Notes: generated from the letters alone by a model not told the origin. A stretch of 64,000 nt of DNA from Mucilaginibacter terrigena (GCF_004168255.1 NZ_SEWG01000009.1:1-64000); one strand, 5' to 3'. Numbered from the stretch's first letter, positions 34,298 to 44,301 are shown. Numbers and translations: made by a program.

Positions 34298-35839
34298 TTA
34301 ATCTTTACTTATAGGAAACGCCGGAAATAATAGATTGGTATTACTTACAAAGGCGATGTGCTTGCTATCTGGCGACCACGAAGGCGTATTGATAGTACCC
34401 TGGCCGCCATATAAATAGGCAACCACCTTTGAAGGGCCACCGCCAACAGGCATTACACGCAAATAAACGTGCTTGTAAAAGGGATGATCGCCGGGGGCAA
34501 CTTCGCTTTTAAGGAAGGTGATGTATACTATCCATTTGCCATCGGGCGATACATGCGGAAACCAGTTGTTATTATCGTCGTTTGTGATCTGTGTTTGATT
34601 GCTGCCATCTGCATCCATACGCCAAACCTGCATCAGGCCGCTGCGTACCGAATTAAAGTAAATGTGCTTGCCATCAGGCGTATATTCGGGGCCGTCGTCC
34701 AGGCCCGGGGTATTGGTAAGCCGCTCTTCGGGGCCGCCGGCAACAGGTACGCGGTAAACATCATACTCTTTGTTGCGTTCACCGCAAAATACCAGGTACT
34801 TACCATCGGGCGACCAGCCGTGCATATACGATGCACCCTTGCCCATTTGGGTAACCCTGCGCGGTTCACCCCCTGTAACAGGCACAACATAGCCAACCGA
34901 CGGGCCTCCGTTATCATTATCGCTTATGGTTAACCATTTGCCGTCAAATGATAGCACATGATCGTTATTGTTGCCTTTAGCTTTGCCGGTGTTTAATACG
35001 GCAGGCTTATTTGTGGCCAGGTTATATTTATATAATAAACCCTCGCTGTTATATATAAGCGATTTACCATCAAGCATCCAGTTTGGCGCCTGTAACGATT
35101 TTGGCGACTGGTAAATGATGCGGCTGTTATTGCTTTCCATATCCAGCAGCTCGATATTGCTGCCCAGGTATTGCTTGTAGGTTACTAAGCCTGCAGGGGC
35201 AGGTACAACTATACGCACGTTATTAAATATGGCTTTTTGTGTAAGATCGGCGTTGTGGGCGCAAACATATATGCCTACGTAAACTTCATCACCCAAATCA
35301 AGGTCAATTTTTTGCTCGGGGCCAAATACATCGCCTTTACGTGCTACCGATACATAGTACGTGCTGCCTTTACGTTCCAACTGAACAACATCAGCCGCTT
35401 TTACCGGCGATTTTTCTTCGGCAGTTTCGCCGCCGTTTATCTTGCGGTATTGCATAGCCATAGCACCGCTGCCGTGTGCCATAACATTTACATGAGCCGA
35501 ATTGGTTTGCAGGTTGCTGCGCACCATTAAGCCAAACTTGCGGTTAGGCTCCCCGTTATCACCAACAAAAGCGCCGTTGGTACGCAAAATAAAATCGCCT
35601 TTTATTTTCTTCCATATAAAAAAGAACTCATCATGATCGAACCAGATATCGGCACCAGACCCAATTACATCATATTGCTGCGCCTTGCTATCGTAAACAA
35701 CACTGCCTTTGTGTTTTATTACACCTATATCCGTACTGCCATCAAATATGCCAATGGGTTTGCTTTGCGAATACGCGTTGGAAGTGATCACAGCGCTTGC
35801 AAGCAACCCGACAAATAAACAAAGGGCTTTTTTATACAT
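34298..35839 (-). CDS. Secreted TolB-like propeller protein with N-terminal sandwich domain
   Basis: Exported two-domain protein. Signal peptide 1-25 (NAYSQ). Residues about 28-215 resemble a concanavalin-like/DUF1349 sandwich (WFDHDEFFFIWKKIKGDF, KFGLMVRSNL). Residues about 225-510 hold PD40/WD40-like blades with recurring SPDGKYLVF, TPDGKHIYF, SPDGKWIVY and SPDSKHIAF. No catalytic motif recognised; it may bind glycans. It is the first gene of the 15-kb minus-strand block, so probably co-regulated with the dehydrogenase genes. 513 residues. Confidence 0.8.
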   Translation of the reverse strand: MYKKALCLFVGLLASAVITSNAYSQSKPIGIFDGSTDIGVIKHKGSVVYDSKAQQYDVIGSGADIWFDHDEFFFIWKKIKGDFILRTNGAFVGDNGEPNRKFGLMVRSNLQTNSAHVNVMAHGSGAMAMQYRKINGGETAEEKSPVKAADVVQLERKGSTYYVSVARKGDVFGPEQKIDLDLGDEVYVGIYVCAHNADLTQKAIFNNVRIVVPAPAGLVTYKQYLGSNIELLDMESNNSRIIYQSPKSLQAPNWMLDGKSLIYNSEGLLYKYNLATNKPAVLNTGKAKGNNNDHVLSFDGKWLTISDNDNGGPSVGYVVPVTGGEPRRVTQMGKGASYMHGWSPDGKYLVFCGERNKEYDVYRVPVAGGPEERLTNTPGLDDGPEYTPDGKHIYFNSVRSGLMQVWRMDADGSNQTQITNDDNNNWFPHVSPDGKWIVYITFLKSEVAPGDHPFYKHVYLRVMPVGGGPSKVVAYLYGGQGTINTPSWSPDSKHIAFVSNTNLLFPAFPISKD

Positions 35840-35920
35840 TAGATTTGGGGTTAAGAATAATTGGTTGACTAAGTTATATATTCATTTGTAAAAATCACAG
35901 TCTAAAATTTGCTTTTAAAC

Positions 35921-35950
35921 AAAAAAGGGATGCTTTCGCATCCCTTTTTA
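35921..35950. terminator. Rho-independent terminator of the desaturase gene
   Basis: Perfect stem aaaaaagggatgc / gcatccctttttt-like with loop ttc; T-rich on both strands. It lies 42 bp beyond the desaturase stop. Confidence 0.8.
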
Positions 35951-35991
35951 AATATCCTTATCAACAAAGGTTAAAATAGTATCACTAATTG

Positions 35992-37077
35992 TTAAATAGA
36001 CTCTGTGGCAAAAATTTGTTTGCCTGTTGTTGGGCAAAACACAGGTTTGGCTGCTACTTTAACAGGCTCTTTAATATAATCCTTATAAAACTGCTTTTTA
36101 GAATCATGATAGTGGCTTACTGCGCCTACCATGTGCATAAACTTAATGTAATACCAGGCACTATCTATTTGGTGGGGCTTAAACCCCGAGCGTGCGCTTT
36201 TAGGGAACAAGTGGTGATTATTATGCCATTCGCCTGCCACAAAACCCGGCCAAAGCTGGTTAACCGACATATCCTTGCGGTTATGGTCGATACCGTCGCG
36301 GCGCTTATCTTCGCCTTTACCGTGCCCTTCGTAGTTAAAAGTACGTACACCAACAGCCCAGAAACCGGCAGCGCCAAATATGGCGCAGGCTAAGCTAATG
36401 CCTCCAAGCAGGTAAAAAACAGTAAACCAAAACGCCCAGTTTGCAATAACACCCAATACCATGTGGAACGGATTTGCCACCGAACCCCATTTTTTGTATT
36501 GCGCGTAAGTATTACAGGTAACACCTGTATGCTTCATTAGCGTAAGGCACCGGTTGTATCCTTTTTCGTCAAGGTTACGGTTAACGGGCTGGTGGTTTGC
36601 ATCGGCCAAAAAACAATACAAAAAACCTCCTTGCGCGTTATATGGGTCGCCAGGGGTATCAGATAATGCATGGTGCACATGGTGCGATATGGCATAGATC
36701 TCTTCGGGGATAATTTTAAGGGTGAGGTTCTGGGTAAAAAAACGCCAGAAATTATTTTTGAATTTAAAAGCGCCATGAGTGCAGTACCTGTGATACCAGA
36801 TAGTACCATGTGTACCCATCACCATCATGCTGTAAACAAAGGCTATAACAAGGCCGGTTACCGAAAAATATTTAAAAATGAAAAGAAATAAAAAAGGTGC
36901 AAGGAAAAGTACCATTGCCCAGCTCATAAATGAAAGCCAGTTTTTTTTATCCTTAAATATATTTAGCCTCGAAAAAAATTCGGAGAAAATTTGCTTTGGG
37001 GTTGGCTTTGAAAGCTCGCCGTTGGCTGTTTTCCATCCATACGATGGTTCCTGTAGCACGTCGTGTATAAATGCCAT
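35992..37077 (-). CDS. Membrane fatty-acid (acyl-CoA-type) desaturase
   Basis: Integral-membrane di-iron desaturase that puts a cis double bond into fatty acyl chains. The three His boxes are present: HRYCTH, HHVHH and HNNHH. Hydrophobic helices lie around residues 50-95 and 195-250. 361 residues, as in stearoyl-CoA 9-desaturase relatives. A single gene with its own terminator and a 211-bp divergent promoter region shared with the barrel protein at 37289. Confidence 0.92.
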   Translation of the reverse strand: MAFIHDVLQEPSYGWKTANGELSKPTPKQIFSEFFSRLNIFKDKKNWLSFMSWAMVLFLAPFLFLFIFKYFSVTGLVIAFVYSMMVMGTHGTIWYHRYCTHGAFKFKNNFWRFFTQNLTLKIIPEEIYAISHHVHHALSDTPGDPYNAQGGFLYCFLADANHQPVNRNLDEKGYNRCLTLMKHTGVTCNTYAQYKKWGSVANPFHMVLGVIANWAFWFTVFYLLGGISLACAIFGAAGFWAVGVRTFNYEGHGKGEDKRRDGIDHNRKDMSVNQLWPGFVAGEWHNNHHLFPKSARSGFKPHQIDSAWYYIKFMHMVGAVSHYHDSKKQFYKDYIKEPVKVAAKPVFCPTTGKQIFATESI

Positions 37078-37288
37078 TAGTATCGGTAGTTTATTTTAAT
37101 TTAATTAGGTTAATCTTGGGGGATTTACGGAATAAAGATAGCTAATAGTTTTGAAAAGTCGTTAAATAATTTAATAAATAATTAATTTGTCAGTCAAGTG
37201 TCTGCTTCAGTGCAACAATTATATGACATTAGTATAATAGTTAAACTTCGTAATACATTCAGTGTCATTAGGCTAAATTATTAGTTCA

Positions 37289-40063
37289 ATGATAAAATAC
37301 TTACTCCTTTCCCTGGCTATCTTCCTGCTTTTTAAACCGGCTTATGCGCAACAGCCGCGTGCAGTAAGCGGGACGATCTTAGACACATTGGGAGCGGTTG
37401 CCGGGGTAACTGTAAAACTCACATCAGATGCCGACAGCAGTATTTTAGCAAGCGATACAAAGGGAGCATTTAATTTCCCTAACGTTAGATCAAAAAATTT
37501 CAAACTCACCGTATCAGGCCTGGGATACCAGGTGTTTACACGCAGGTATGTAATGGATAACGATACCAAACCCATCCGGCTTGCCCCTATTAAACTTAAG
37601 ATACAAATGAACTACCTGGATGTGGTAAATATTACGGCCATAGTGCCTATTACGATAAAGGAAGATACAGTACAATATAATGCCGCGGCATATAAAGTGC
37701 GCGAGGGATCGCAAGTGGAGGACCTGATCAAGAAAATGCCGGGCATTACCGTTGATAAAGACGGCAACGTTACGGCACATGGCAAACAGGTAACTAAAGT
37801 GCGTGTTAATGGCAAAAACTATTTTAGCGGCGATGTACAAACAGCCACACAAAACCTGCCTGCCGATATTGTAGAGAACATACAGGTAATTGATGATTAT
37901 GGCGACCAGGCTAACCTTACCGGCATAAAAACCGGCGAGCCCGAAAAGATCCTGAACATTACCATTCAAAAGGGTAAACGCACCGGCCAGTTTGGCCAGG
38001 CTACTATTGGCGCCGGTAACGATGGCCGGTATGTAGCCAAGGTATCGGCCAATACGTTTAAAGAAGACAGGCAAGTATCACTTATCGGCACCTGGAACAA
38101 CACCAACACCAATTCGTTTAACCTGGGCGGTGGTGGAGGCGGCGGTGGCCGCGGTGGCCGCGGTGGACGTGGTGGCGGCAGCGACGCGGGCGGTGGCATA
38201 AGCACTGCTAACGGCGTTACCACCAATCGTTCATTAGGACTCAATTACCGCAACGAGTGGGGCAAAAAGGTTACGGCTTACGGCAGCTACAGCTTTGCCG
38301 ACAGGGACAGGCTTACAACAAGCACATCGCAGCAGCAAAACCTTTTTCAGGACGGGGCCATTATTAATAACGATAACAGTATCGGCCGCACCAATAACAT
38401 CAACCACCGCTTTGATTTTAATATAGAGTACAGCATTGATACGGCAAATTACCTGAAGGTAAATCCTAATTTCTCGTATAATTCATTTAACAGTAATAAT
38501 AGTGATGTATTTAGCAATACCCGTAATAACACCACCATAAACGGAAACGAAATCGCGCTGACAAACGGGGACTCGCAAAGTGGCGGCTTAAGCGTATTGT
38601 TTAATCACAAGTTCAAAAAAAAGGGGCGCAACTTCAGTATAAATACAGGCCTTAGTTTTTCTAAAAACATACAGGATCTAAATCAGCAGTATATTACCCA
38701 ACCGCAAAACCCTTCTATCCCACCCTATCAGCAAATAAATACCGATAACAACGGCCGGCGTGCAAATATTAATTTAAGCTTTACCGAGCCTGTGGGTAAA
38801 ACCACCTACCTGGAAGCTAATTACAGCTACAACTACACTAATACCGATAATAACCGGTCTAACTACCGTATAGATACGCTTACCGGCGCACAGTATTTTG
38901 CAGATGAGTTAAGCACCATTTATAATTACCAGTTTATCACCAATCGCTTTGGCTTAAACCTGCGCGGGATAGGGACAAAATATAACTATACGCTTGGCAT
39001 GGCTGTGCAACCGGCAACCTTAAATGGTCAATCGCGCAACTTTGCTACATCTACCAGCACTTTCAACTATGTACCAACGGCAAGGTTTATTTATAATTTT
39101 AAAAAGAACCATTCGCTATCAGTAAATTATACCGGCACTAATAACCAGCCGTCGTTTACCCAGCTGCAATTACAGCCCGATATTTCGAACCCCCAGAACC
39201 GGGTATATGGCAATCCCGACCTGAAGCCTGAATTTAATAATAACATCAGCCTGCGGTATAATCAGTTTGATATTGCCAGCGGTAACTCGTTATTTACCAA
39301 TCTATCGTTCACTGCAACGCAAAATAAAATTGTGACCAGTACCCAACCGTTGGCCATTGCCGGCAGTGTGGATAGTACAACGCAGGAAACGCGTTATTTA
39401 AATACAAGTGGCTTTTACTCGGCAAATGGCAATTATGCTTTTACCAAACCCTTTGCCGACCGTAAGTTCACGGTAACATTAAATGGCGGGGCAAATTTTA
39501 ATAACAACATCAATTTTATTAATGGCGTACGCAACCAGGGCAAAAACTGGGTGTTTAACCAGGGTGTAAAACTAAGGGTGGACATCGACAGCCTGATGGA
39601 TACCGAAATTAGCGGCACTTATAGTGTTAACAATACGCGCAATACCATACCATTACCTTTTAGCACCGATGCAAAAACATGGACATTTGGGCTGGATGGC
39701 CGCAACTACTTTTTTAATAACCTGGTTTTGGGCTATAATCTTACCCAAACCATAAACCAGGGTTTTAGCAGCACGGTTAAAGCCAACCCTACCCTGCTTA
39801 GCACCTATGTAGAGTATCAATTTCTGAAAAATCACCTGGCTGCGCTGCGTTTACAAGCGTTTGACCTTTTTAATCAAAACACCGGGGTATCGCGGGTTGT
39901 TAGTGGTAACCAGATCATAGATACCCGCACCAATCGTTTGGGCAGGTATTTTATGCTTACGTTTACCATGCGCCTTCAAAAATTTGCGGGCAAACAGGGC
40001 GGTGGCAGTACTGGGGGCAGCAGCAGGCGTGGTGGCGGCCGGCGCGGAGGCGGAGGCATTTAA
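37289..40063 (+). CDS. TonB-receptor-like outer-membrane beta-barrel protein
   Basis: Large outer-membrane protein. Signal peptide 1-20 (AYAQQ); carboxypeptidase-regulatory-like domain (about 22-100); plug-like domain (about 110-220, VEDLIKKMPGITVDKDGNV); then a 22-strand-type barrel of the OMP_b-brl_3 class rich in Asn. Two odd Gly/Arg-rich tracts occur: RGGRGGRGGGSDAGGG at about 285-300 and a C-terminal SSRRGGGRRGGGGI tail that replaces the usual aromatic last strand. No SusD partner follows, so it is not a standard SusC. Ligand unknown. Confidence 0.85.
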   Translation: MIKYLLLSLAIFLLFKPAYAQQPRAVSGTILDTLGAVAGVTVKLTSDADSSILASDTKGAFNFPNVRSKNFKLTVSGLGYQVFTRRYVMDNDTKPIRLAPIKLKIQMNYLDVVNITAIVPITIKEDTVQYNAAAYKVREGSQVEDLIKKMPGITVDKDGNVTAHGKQVTKVRVNGKNYFSGDVQTATQNLPADIVENIQVIDDYGDQANLTGIKTGEPEKILNITIQKGKRTGQFGQATIGAGNDGRYVAKVSANTFKEDRQVSLIGTWNNTNTNSFNLGGGGGGGGRGGRGGRGGGSDAGGGISTANGVTTNRSLGLNYRNEWGKKVTAYGSYSFADRDRLTTSTSQQQNLFQDGAIINNDNSIGRTNNINHRFDFNIEYSIDTANYLKVNPNFSYNSFNSNNSDVFSNTRNNTTINGNEIALTNGDSQSGGLSVLFNHKFKKKGRNFSINTGLSFSKNIQDLNQQYITQPQNPSIPPYQQINTDNNGRRANINLSFTEPVGKTTYLEANYSYNYTNTDNNRSNYRIDTLTGAQYFADELSTIYNYQFITNRFGLNLRGIGTKYNYTLGMAVQPATLNGQSRNFATSTSTFNYVPTARFIYNFKKNHSLSVNYTGTNNQPSFTQLQLQPDISNPQNRVYGNPDLKPEFNNNISLRYNQFDIASGNSLFTNLSFTATQNKIVTSTQPLAIAGSVDSTTQETRYLNTSGFYSANGNYAFTKPFADRKFTVTLNGGANFNNNINFINGVRNQGKNWVFNQGVKLRVDIDSLMDTEISGTYSVNNTRNTIPLPFSTDAKTWTFGLDGRNYFFNNLVLGYNLTQTINQGFSSTVKANPTLLSTYVEYQFLKNHLAALRLQAFDLFNQNTGVSRVVSGNQIIDTRTNRLGRYFMLTFTMRLQKFAGKQGGGSTGGSSRRGGGRRGGGGI

Positions 40064-40086
40064 TTTGTTTTACGTATATTTATTCC

Positions 40087-40515
40087 ATGATAACCGGCGA
40101 TAAAGTTTATCCATCAAAAAAAGGGTTTATTGTATATATATTACTGGGCTTGCTCACCATAATGGAGGTAAGTTATTTTTTTAACGGCCTTTATTTACCT
40201 GCTTTGCTTTGCCTGGGGCTAACCGGGGTAGTTATATTCCCTATTGTGTTTAATACCTGTTATACCATAAACGCCAGCGATATTTTAAAGGTCAAGTGCG
40301 GCTTTTTTGTAAACCAATCTATCCCTGTAAAAAACATAACACGGATAGTGGAAACCAATACTATTTTAAGCGCGCCCGCCCTTTCGTTCGACAGGCTGGA
40401 GGTATTTTACGGCAAATACGATTCGGTGGTAATTTCGCCGGTAAACGAAAAAGATTTCATTACTCAACTTAAAAACATCAACCCTTCAATTGAGTTTGTG
40501 CCCAAAGCCGCCTAA
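40087..40515 (+). CDS. Small membrane protein with bacterial PH-like domain
   Basis: 142-residue protein with two membrane helices near the N terminus (about 13-50) and a cytoplasmic PH-like domain of the PF06713 type: YTINASDILKVKCGFF, IPVKNITRIVET, SFDRLEVFYG and VVISPVNEKDFI. Role unknown. It starts 23 bp after the barrel gene and 19 bp before the next gene, so the three may be one transcription unit. Confidence 0.75.
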   Translation: MITGDKVYPSKKGFIVYILLGLLTIMEVSYFFNGLYLPALLCLGLTGVVIFPIVFNTCYTINASDILKVKCGFFVNQSIPVKNITRIVETNTILSAPALSFDRLEVFYGKYDSVVISPVNEKDFITQLKNINPSIEFVPKAA

Positions 40516-40534
40516 TTATTTTGTATCTACTGAA

Positions 40535-41233
40535 ATGTTAAAACGTTACTTATTATTATTTACCGCGCTGTTTTTTGTAAACATTTGTTTTGCGCAGGAT
40601 ACCATCCAAATAAAGCGAAAATTATCAGGCCACGTAACCGAAATTTTTAAAGTGCTGAAAAGCGATGTAAATACCAGGCAGGGTTCGTTCCGTGCGGTTT
40701 ATAAAAATAAGATACCTGTACCCAGCGGAATGTATGTGAACGATAAAAAGGTTGGTTTATGGCGATTTACTGACCCTAACGGTGTGATATTACAAACATA
40801 CGATTATACCTACAAGCGTTTATTTTACGAAGCGCCCGAAGATACCACATCGCACTTCAGATACCTGGTAGATAAAGAATTAAAAGAGGGCGACAAGGTT
40901 ACAAAACCTATAAAAATTGGCGGCAGGTTTTATGGATATTTACCTTACTTAACATTATTTACCCTCCCTAACGAATTTAAGACCATAGACAGGGACGACC
41001 TTTCGGCGGTAGTGGAATTATTGATAAGTCCGGGTGGGCGGCTGGCCGATTTTAAGGTAGAGTTGACAGCAGGCGTGCTTAATCAACCCCTTACTACAAT
41101 AAATATGAACATTAAGCTGCCCGACCCTGCCGACCTTGTATTTACCCCTGCTACACAAAACGGCGAGCCTATAGCATCCCGTATAAGGATACGCTGTGTT
41201 GTTAATAGTTCCTGGCACCTCGATTTTGAATAA
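40535..41233 (+). CDS. Secreted protein of unknown function with MORN-like start
   Basis: Signal peptide 1-20 (NICFAQ). The segment VPSGMYVNDKKVGLWRF resembles the YwqK/MORN pattern (G-x-Y-x-N-D-K-K-x-G-x-W). The rest (about 130-232) is beta-rich with no family recognised. The frame opens at 40490 inside the previous gene; the ATG at 40535 begins the signal peptide and is preferred, giving 232 residues. Confidence 0.7.
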   Translation: MLKRYLLLFTALFFVNICFAQDTIQIKRKLSGHVTEIFKVLKSDVNTRQGSFRAVYKNKIPVPSGMYVNDKKVGLWRFTDPNGVILQTYDYTYKRLFYEAPEDTTSHFRYLVDKELKEGDKVTKPIKIGGRFYGYLPYLTLFTLPNEFKTIDRDDLSAVVELLISPGGRLADFKVELTAGVLNQPLTTINMNIKLPDPADLVFTPATQNGEPIASRIRIRCVVNSSWHLDFE

Positions 41234-41248
41234 AATCGATTAAAACAA

Positions 41249-41274
41249 AAGAGACGCGAACTATCGCGTCTCTC
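41249..41274. terminator. Bidirectional terminator between convergent genes
   Basis: Stem agagacgcga / tcgcgtctct with loop acta; A-rich before and T-rich after on either strand. It serves both the unknown gene at 40535 and slyD. Confidence 0.8.
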
Positions 41275-41295
41275 AAATAAATTTTTTCTTTATAT

Positions 41296-41796
41296 TTAGT
41301 GAGCGTGGTGACCATCGGGGCCGTGCGCGTGGCCGTGGGCCAGTTCTTCGGGTGTTGCCGGGCGCACATTCAATATCTCACCTTTAAAGTGCAGGTCCTG
41401 GCCTGCCATTGGGTGGTTAAGGTCAACAATTACCGAATCTTCGGTAACCGATACCACCTGGCCCTGGAAACGGTTGCCGTTATTATCCTGCAAAGGTAAA
41501 ACCTCGCCAACTTGCGGCACATCTGTTCCCTGGAACATTTCAAGGGGCAGGTTAGCTACTGCTTCCTCGTCAAATTCGCCGTAACCTTCTGATGCGGTAA
41601 TACGGAAATCATAAGTATCGCCGGTTGAAAGGTTGCTTAGTTCCTCTTCAAATTTTGGTATCATTTGCCCCGCGCCAAATAAAAAAGTTAATGGCTGTTC
41701 TTGTGTTGCGCTTTCCTGTAAGCCTTCGGTTCCGTCCTCTTTTTTAACGTACAGATCGTATGTTAATGACACTACGTGTTGTGGTTCAATTTTCAT
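41296..41796 (-). CDS. slyD: FKBP-type peptidyl-prolyl isomerase, SlyD type
   Basis: Cytoplasmic prolyl isomerase and chaperone with metal-binding tail. FKBP segments FLFGAGQMIPKFEEELSNL and EGYGEFDEEAV; insert-in-flap domain about 70-130 (VVSVTEDSVIVDLNHPMAGQ). The His-rich end ELAHGHAHGPDGHHAH is the nickel-binding tail typical of SlyD. 166 residues. Next gene upstream on the strand is 80 bp away. Confidence 0.92.
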   Translation of the reverse strand: MKIEPQHVVSLTYDLYVKKEDGTEGLQESATQEQPLTFLFGAGQMIPKFEEELSNLSTGDTYDFRITASEGYGEFDEEAVANLPLEMFQGTDVPQVGEVLPLQDNNGNRFQGQVVSVTEDSVIVDLNHPMAGQDLHFKGEILNVRPATPEELAHGHAHGPDGHHAH

Positions 41797-41876
41797 CTAA
41801 TGGTTTTTTTGTAGGCTTGGAACTCCATCCCGGTGTTGGCCGGGTTATCTCAATACCTGTTTATTTGTATAAGGAA

Positions 41877-43901
41877 TTAATTATTTATTTGTTTTAATGC
41901 TTCGCTGATATTGTATGCCGGCAGGCCACAGGTTTTATCCCTGCACACAAATATCCGGGTATCATTGTTAAATTTTTCAGCCAGCAAAGGTAAACTTCCA
42001 TCTTTACCGCCCAACATAATTTTATTGGGAATGTAATTTTGTTCCATTTCAACGCGCTTTGTTTCAGCATTGTTACCGGTAATAGCCACCTCGTAGGTGC
42101 CAAAAACCTCATCAAGCAATAACACCTGCCAGTTGGAGTAAGCCGTACCATACTTAGCCAAATGCGGTACAATGTTGCGTAGTAATTGTGCCGATACCTC
42201 CAGGTAGCCCTCGTTATCGAAGAACAGAGCCAGCTTTTTCAAGTTGCGCGCCATTACCGAGTTTGACGCAGGGATAACCCCATCCATAATTTCGGATTTG
42301 CGGGCGATAAGCATCTCGTCGTTATCGGCCGTGTAAAAGAAGATGCCGCCTTCGGGGTTGTAATAATGGGCAAGCGTGTAATCGGCAAGTTTTTGGGCTT
42401 GTATCAGCCATGCTTCGTCGAAGGTGACTTCGTACAGGGCAATAAAGGCATCTATTACATTGGCATAATCGTCAAGGAAAGAGGCGGCCTCTCCCCGGCC
42501 CTCTCCGAAGGAGAGGGAGTTATCCTTTTTATATACCCTGCTTAGCTTTGCGCCTTTAAGCAAATTACCGGTTATAAACTCAGCGTTCTTTAAAGCCAGG
42601 TCTAAATATTCGGTATTGTTAAACGCGCGATATGCCTCACAAAGGCCTTTTAGCATCAGGCCGTTCCACGATGCCAGGATCTTGTTATCCAATCCGGGAC
42701 GGATACGTTTGCTGCGGGCATCCAATACTTTTTTGCGGGATGCAGCTACCCTGCTTACCAGGTCATCAACCGACAGGCCGAGTAGTTTGGCCAGTTCGGC
42801 ATCCTCCTCGCGGCGGTAAAAAACGTTGGATGCTTCTTCTTCCCAATTACCATCTTCGGTTACATGATAATAGATGTTGAACAGGTCGGCATCTTCGCCA
42901 AGAATCTCCTCAATTTCGGATTTCGTGAAAATGTAGAACTTACCTTCTTTACCCTCGCTGTCAGCGTCGAGAGCGGAGTAAAAGCCATTTTCAGGCGATG
43001 TTAATTCGCGGGCTACAAAGGTTATTATCTCACCGGCAATGGTTTTGTATAGCGGATCGGGGTTCCAGGTATAGGCCTCTGCGTACAAACTAAGCAACTG
43101 CCCGTTATCGTAAAGCATCTTTTCGAAATGCGGCACGTGCCAAACACCATCTACCGCGTAACGGGCAAAGCCGCCGCCAATATGGTCATAAATACCACCA
43201 AAGGCCATTTTTTTAAGGGTGAGCTTTACATTTTCGGCAAGGGCTTCATCTTTCATCAAATGCGCATACCGCATCAAAAACAGCGAATTATTAGGCATCG
43301 GAAATTTAGGCGCACCGCCAAAGCCACCCTCCACCGGGTCTATGTATCTGCGCCAGGTGGCAAGGATAGTTTCCAGGTCGGCTTTGGTGTATTCGGGCTG
43401 TTCACTTACAAACGCCACCGATTCGTATTGTTTGATACCTTCGGTTAGACGCACGGCGTAATCCTCAGCTTCTTCGGGTTTGGTTTTATAAAAATCGGCC
43501 AGGTTGAAAAGCAGGCTCGTCCAGTCGTTCTTGCGGAAATAGGTGCCGCCGTAGATAGGCCGCTGATCTGGCAGGCAAATACAGTTTAACGGCCAGCCGC
43601 CACGACCGCTCATAAGTTGGATGGCGCTCATGTAAATTTGGTCGACATCCGGGCGCTCCTCCCTATCTACTTTAATACACACAAAATACTCGTTCATTAC
43701 CCCGGCAACGGCCTCGTCCTCAAAGCTCTCGTGCTCCATCACGTGACACCAGTGGCAAGCCGAGTATCCTATGCTCACCAATATCAGTTTATTCTCGTCG
43801 CGGGCTTTTTGCAACGCTTCTGCTCCCCAGGGGTACCAATTAACCGGGTTATTGGCATGCTGCAGCAGGTATGGCGAGGTGGAGTTAGCGAGTTTGTTCA
43901 T
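41877..43901 (-). CDS. Thioredoxin-domain protein of the YyaL/SPATA20 family (DUF255)
   Basis: N-terminal thioredoxin-like domain with SACHWCHVM (CxxC) followed by an (alpha/alpha)6-barrel: [35 protein letters not shown] and [17 protein letters not shown]. Biochemical role not established. I start at the second Met (43901), directly before [20 protein letters not shown], giving 674 residues. At about residues 460-475 the frame carries [15 protein letters not shown], encoded by a palindromic dispersed repeat (42488-42525) that appears to be inserted in frame. Confidence 0.88.
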   Translation of the reverse strand: MNKLANSTSPYLLQHANNPVNWYPWGAEALQKARDENKLILVSIGYSACHWCHVMEHESFEDEAVAGVMNEYFVCIKVDREERPDVDQIYMSAIQLMSGRGGWPLNCICLPDQRPIYGGTYFRKNDWTSLLFNLADFYKTKPEEAEDYAVRLTEGIKQYESVAFVSEQPEYTKADLETILATWRRYIDPVEGGFGGAPKFPMPNNSLFLMRYAHLMKDEALAENVKLTLKKMAFGGIYDHIGGGFARYAVDGVWHVPHFEKMLYDNGQLLSLYAEAYTWNPDPLYKTIAGEIITFVARELTSPENGFYSALDADSEGKEGKFYIFTKSEIEEILGEDADLFNIYYHVTEDGNWEEEASNVFYRREEDAELAKLLGLSVDDLVSRVAASRKKVLDARSKRIRPGLDNKILASWNGLMLKGLCEAYRAFNNTEYLDLALKNAEFITGNLLKGAKLSRVYKKDNSLSFGEGRGEAASFLDDYANVIDAFIALYEVTFDEAWLIQAQKLADYTLAHYYNPEGGIFFYTADNDEMLIARKSEIMDGVIPASNSVMARNLKKLALFFDNEGYLEVSAQLLRNIVPHLAKYGTAYSNWQVLLLDEVFGTYEVAITGNNAETKRVEMEQNYIPNKIMLGGKDGSLPLLAEKFNNDTRIFVCRDKTCGLPAYNISEALKQINN
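42488..42525. repeat. Dispersed palindromic repeat inside a coding region
   Basis: Arms ccctctcc (42499-42506) and ggagaggg (42510-42517) around gaa, with ctctccccgg to the left. This word pattern is common in Bacteroidota intergenic DNA. Here it is read through in frame. Confidence 0.6.
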
Positions 43902-43925
43902 GCGGGTGGATGTGTACTTATACAA

Positions 43926-44290
43926 AGGGCTAAATTGAGAATTGTTTTAAGGATGTGCAAACTGATTTCGCTTCCCATATTACTTACCCGGTCATTGTTG
44001 CGCCCGACCGCCCTCTCTCCGATACGCGCAAAGAGGGTTGAAAAACTATTGCAATCGCTCGGCTCCTGCCGAGTGATGAATATTATAAGGTCTCCGGCCG
44101 CCTTATACAAACAACTGCGGCGGGACGCCGTATAATAGTGGTCACCCGGCAGGAGCCGAGCGACGGCAATGGGATAAATATTCATCACCTTTTCATCCCA
44201 AACTATTACCTAACTAAACAGCTAAGCAGCAATCGTTAACAAAACAGTACTACGTGGAAAAATTGCTTTACCAATTTATTTAGCTTTCCC
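43926..44290. repeat. Intergenic region with nested inverted repeats
   Basis: No gene supported. Outer arms tcgctcggctcctgccg (44055-44071) and its exact complement (44147-44163) are 17 bp, flanked by gatgaatat (left) and atattcatc (right), which extend the inversion. Between them lie smaller palindromes, including aaggtctccggccgcctt. It resembles a non-autonomous palindromic element. Frames across it are chance. Confidence 0.6.
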
Positions 44291-44301
44291 GTGCAAAACA
44301 C

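Noticed and set aside
37289..40515. SusC/SusD polysaccharide utilisation pair
   Set aside because: The barrel protein is of the OMP_b-brl_3 type and the following gene encodes a small PH-domain protein, not SusD.
43617..44188. Plus (43617-44135) and minus (43898-44188) frames over the helicase upstream region
   Set aside because: They overlap the thioredoxin-domain gene antisense or the nested inverted repeat and show no protein family.
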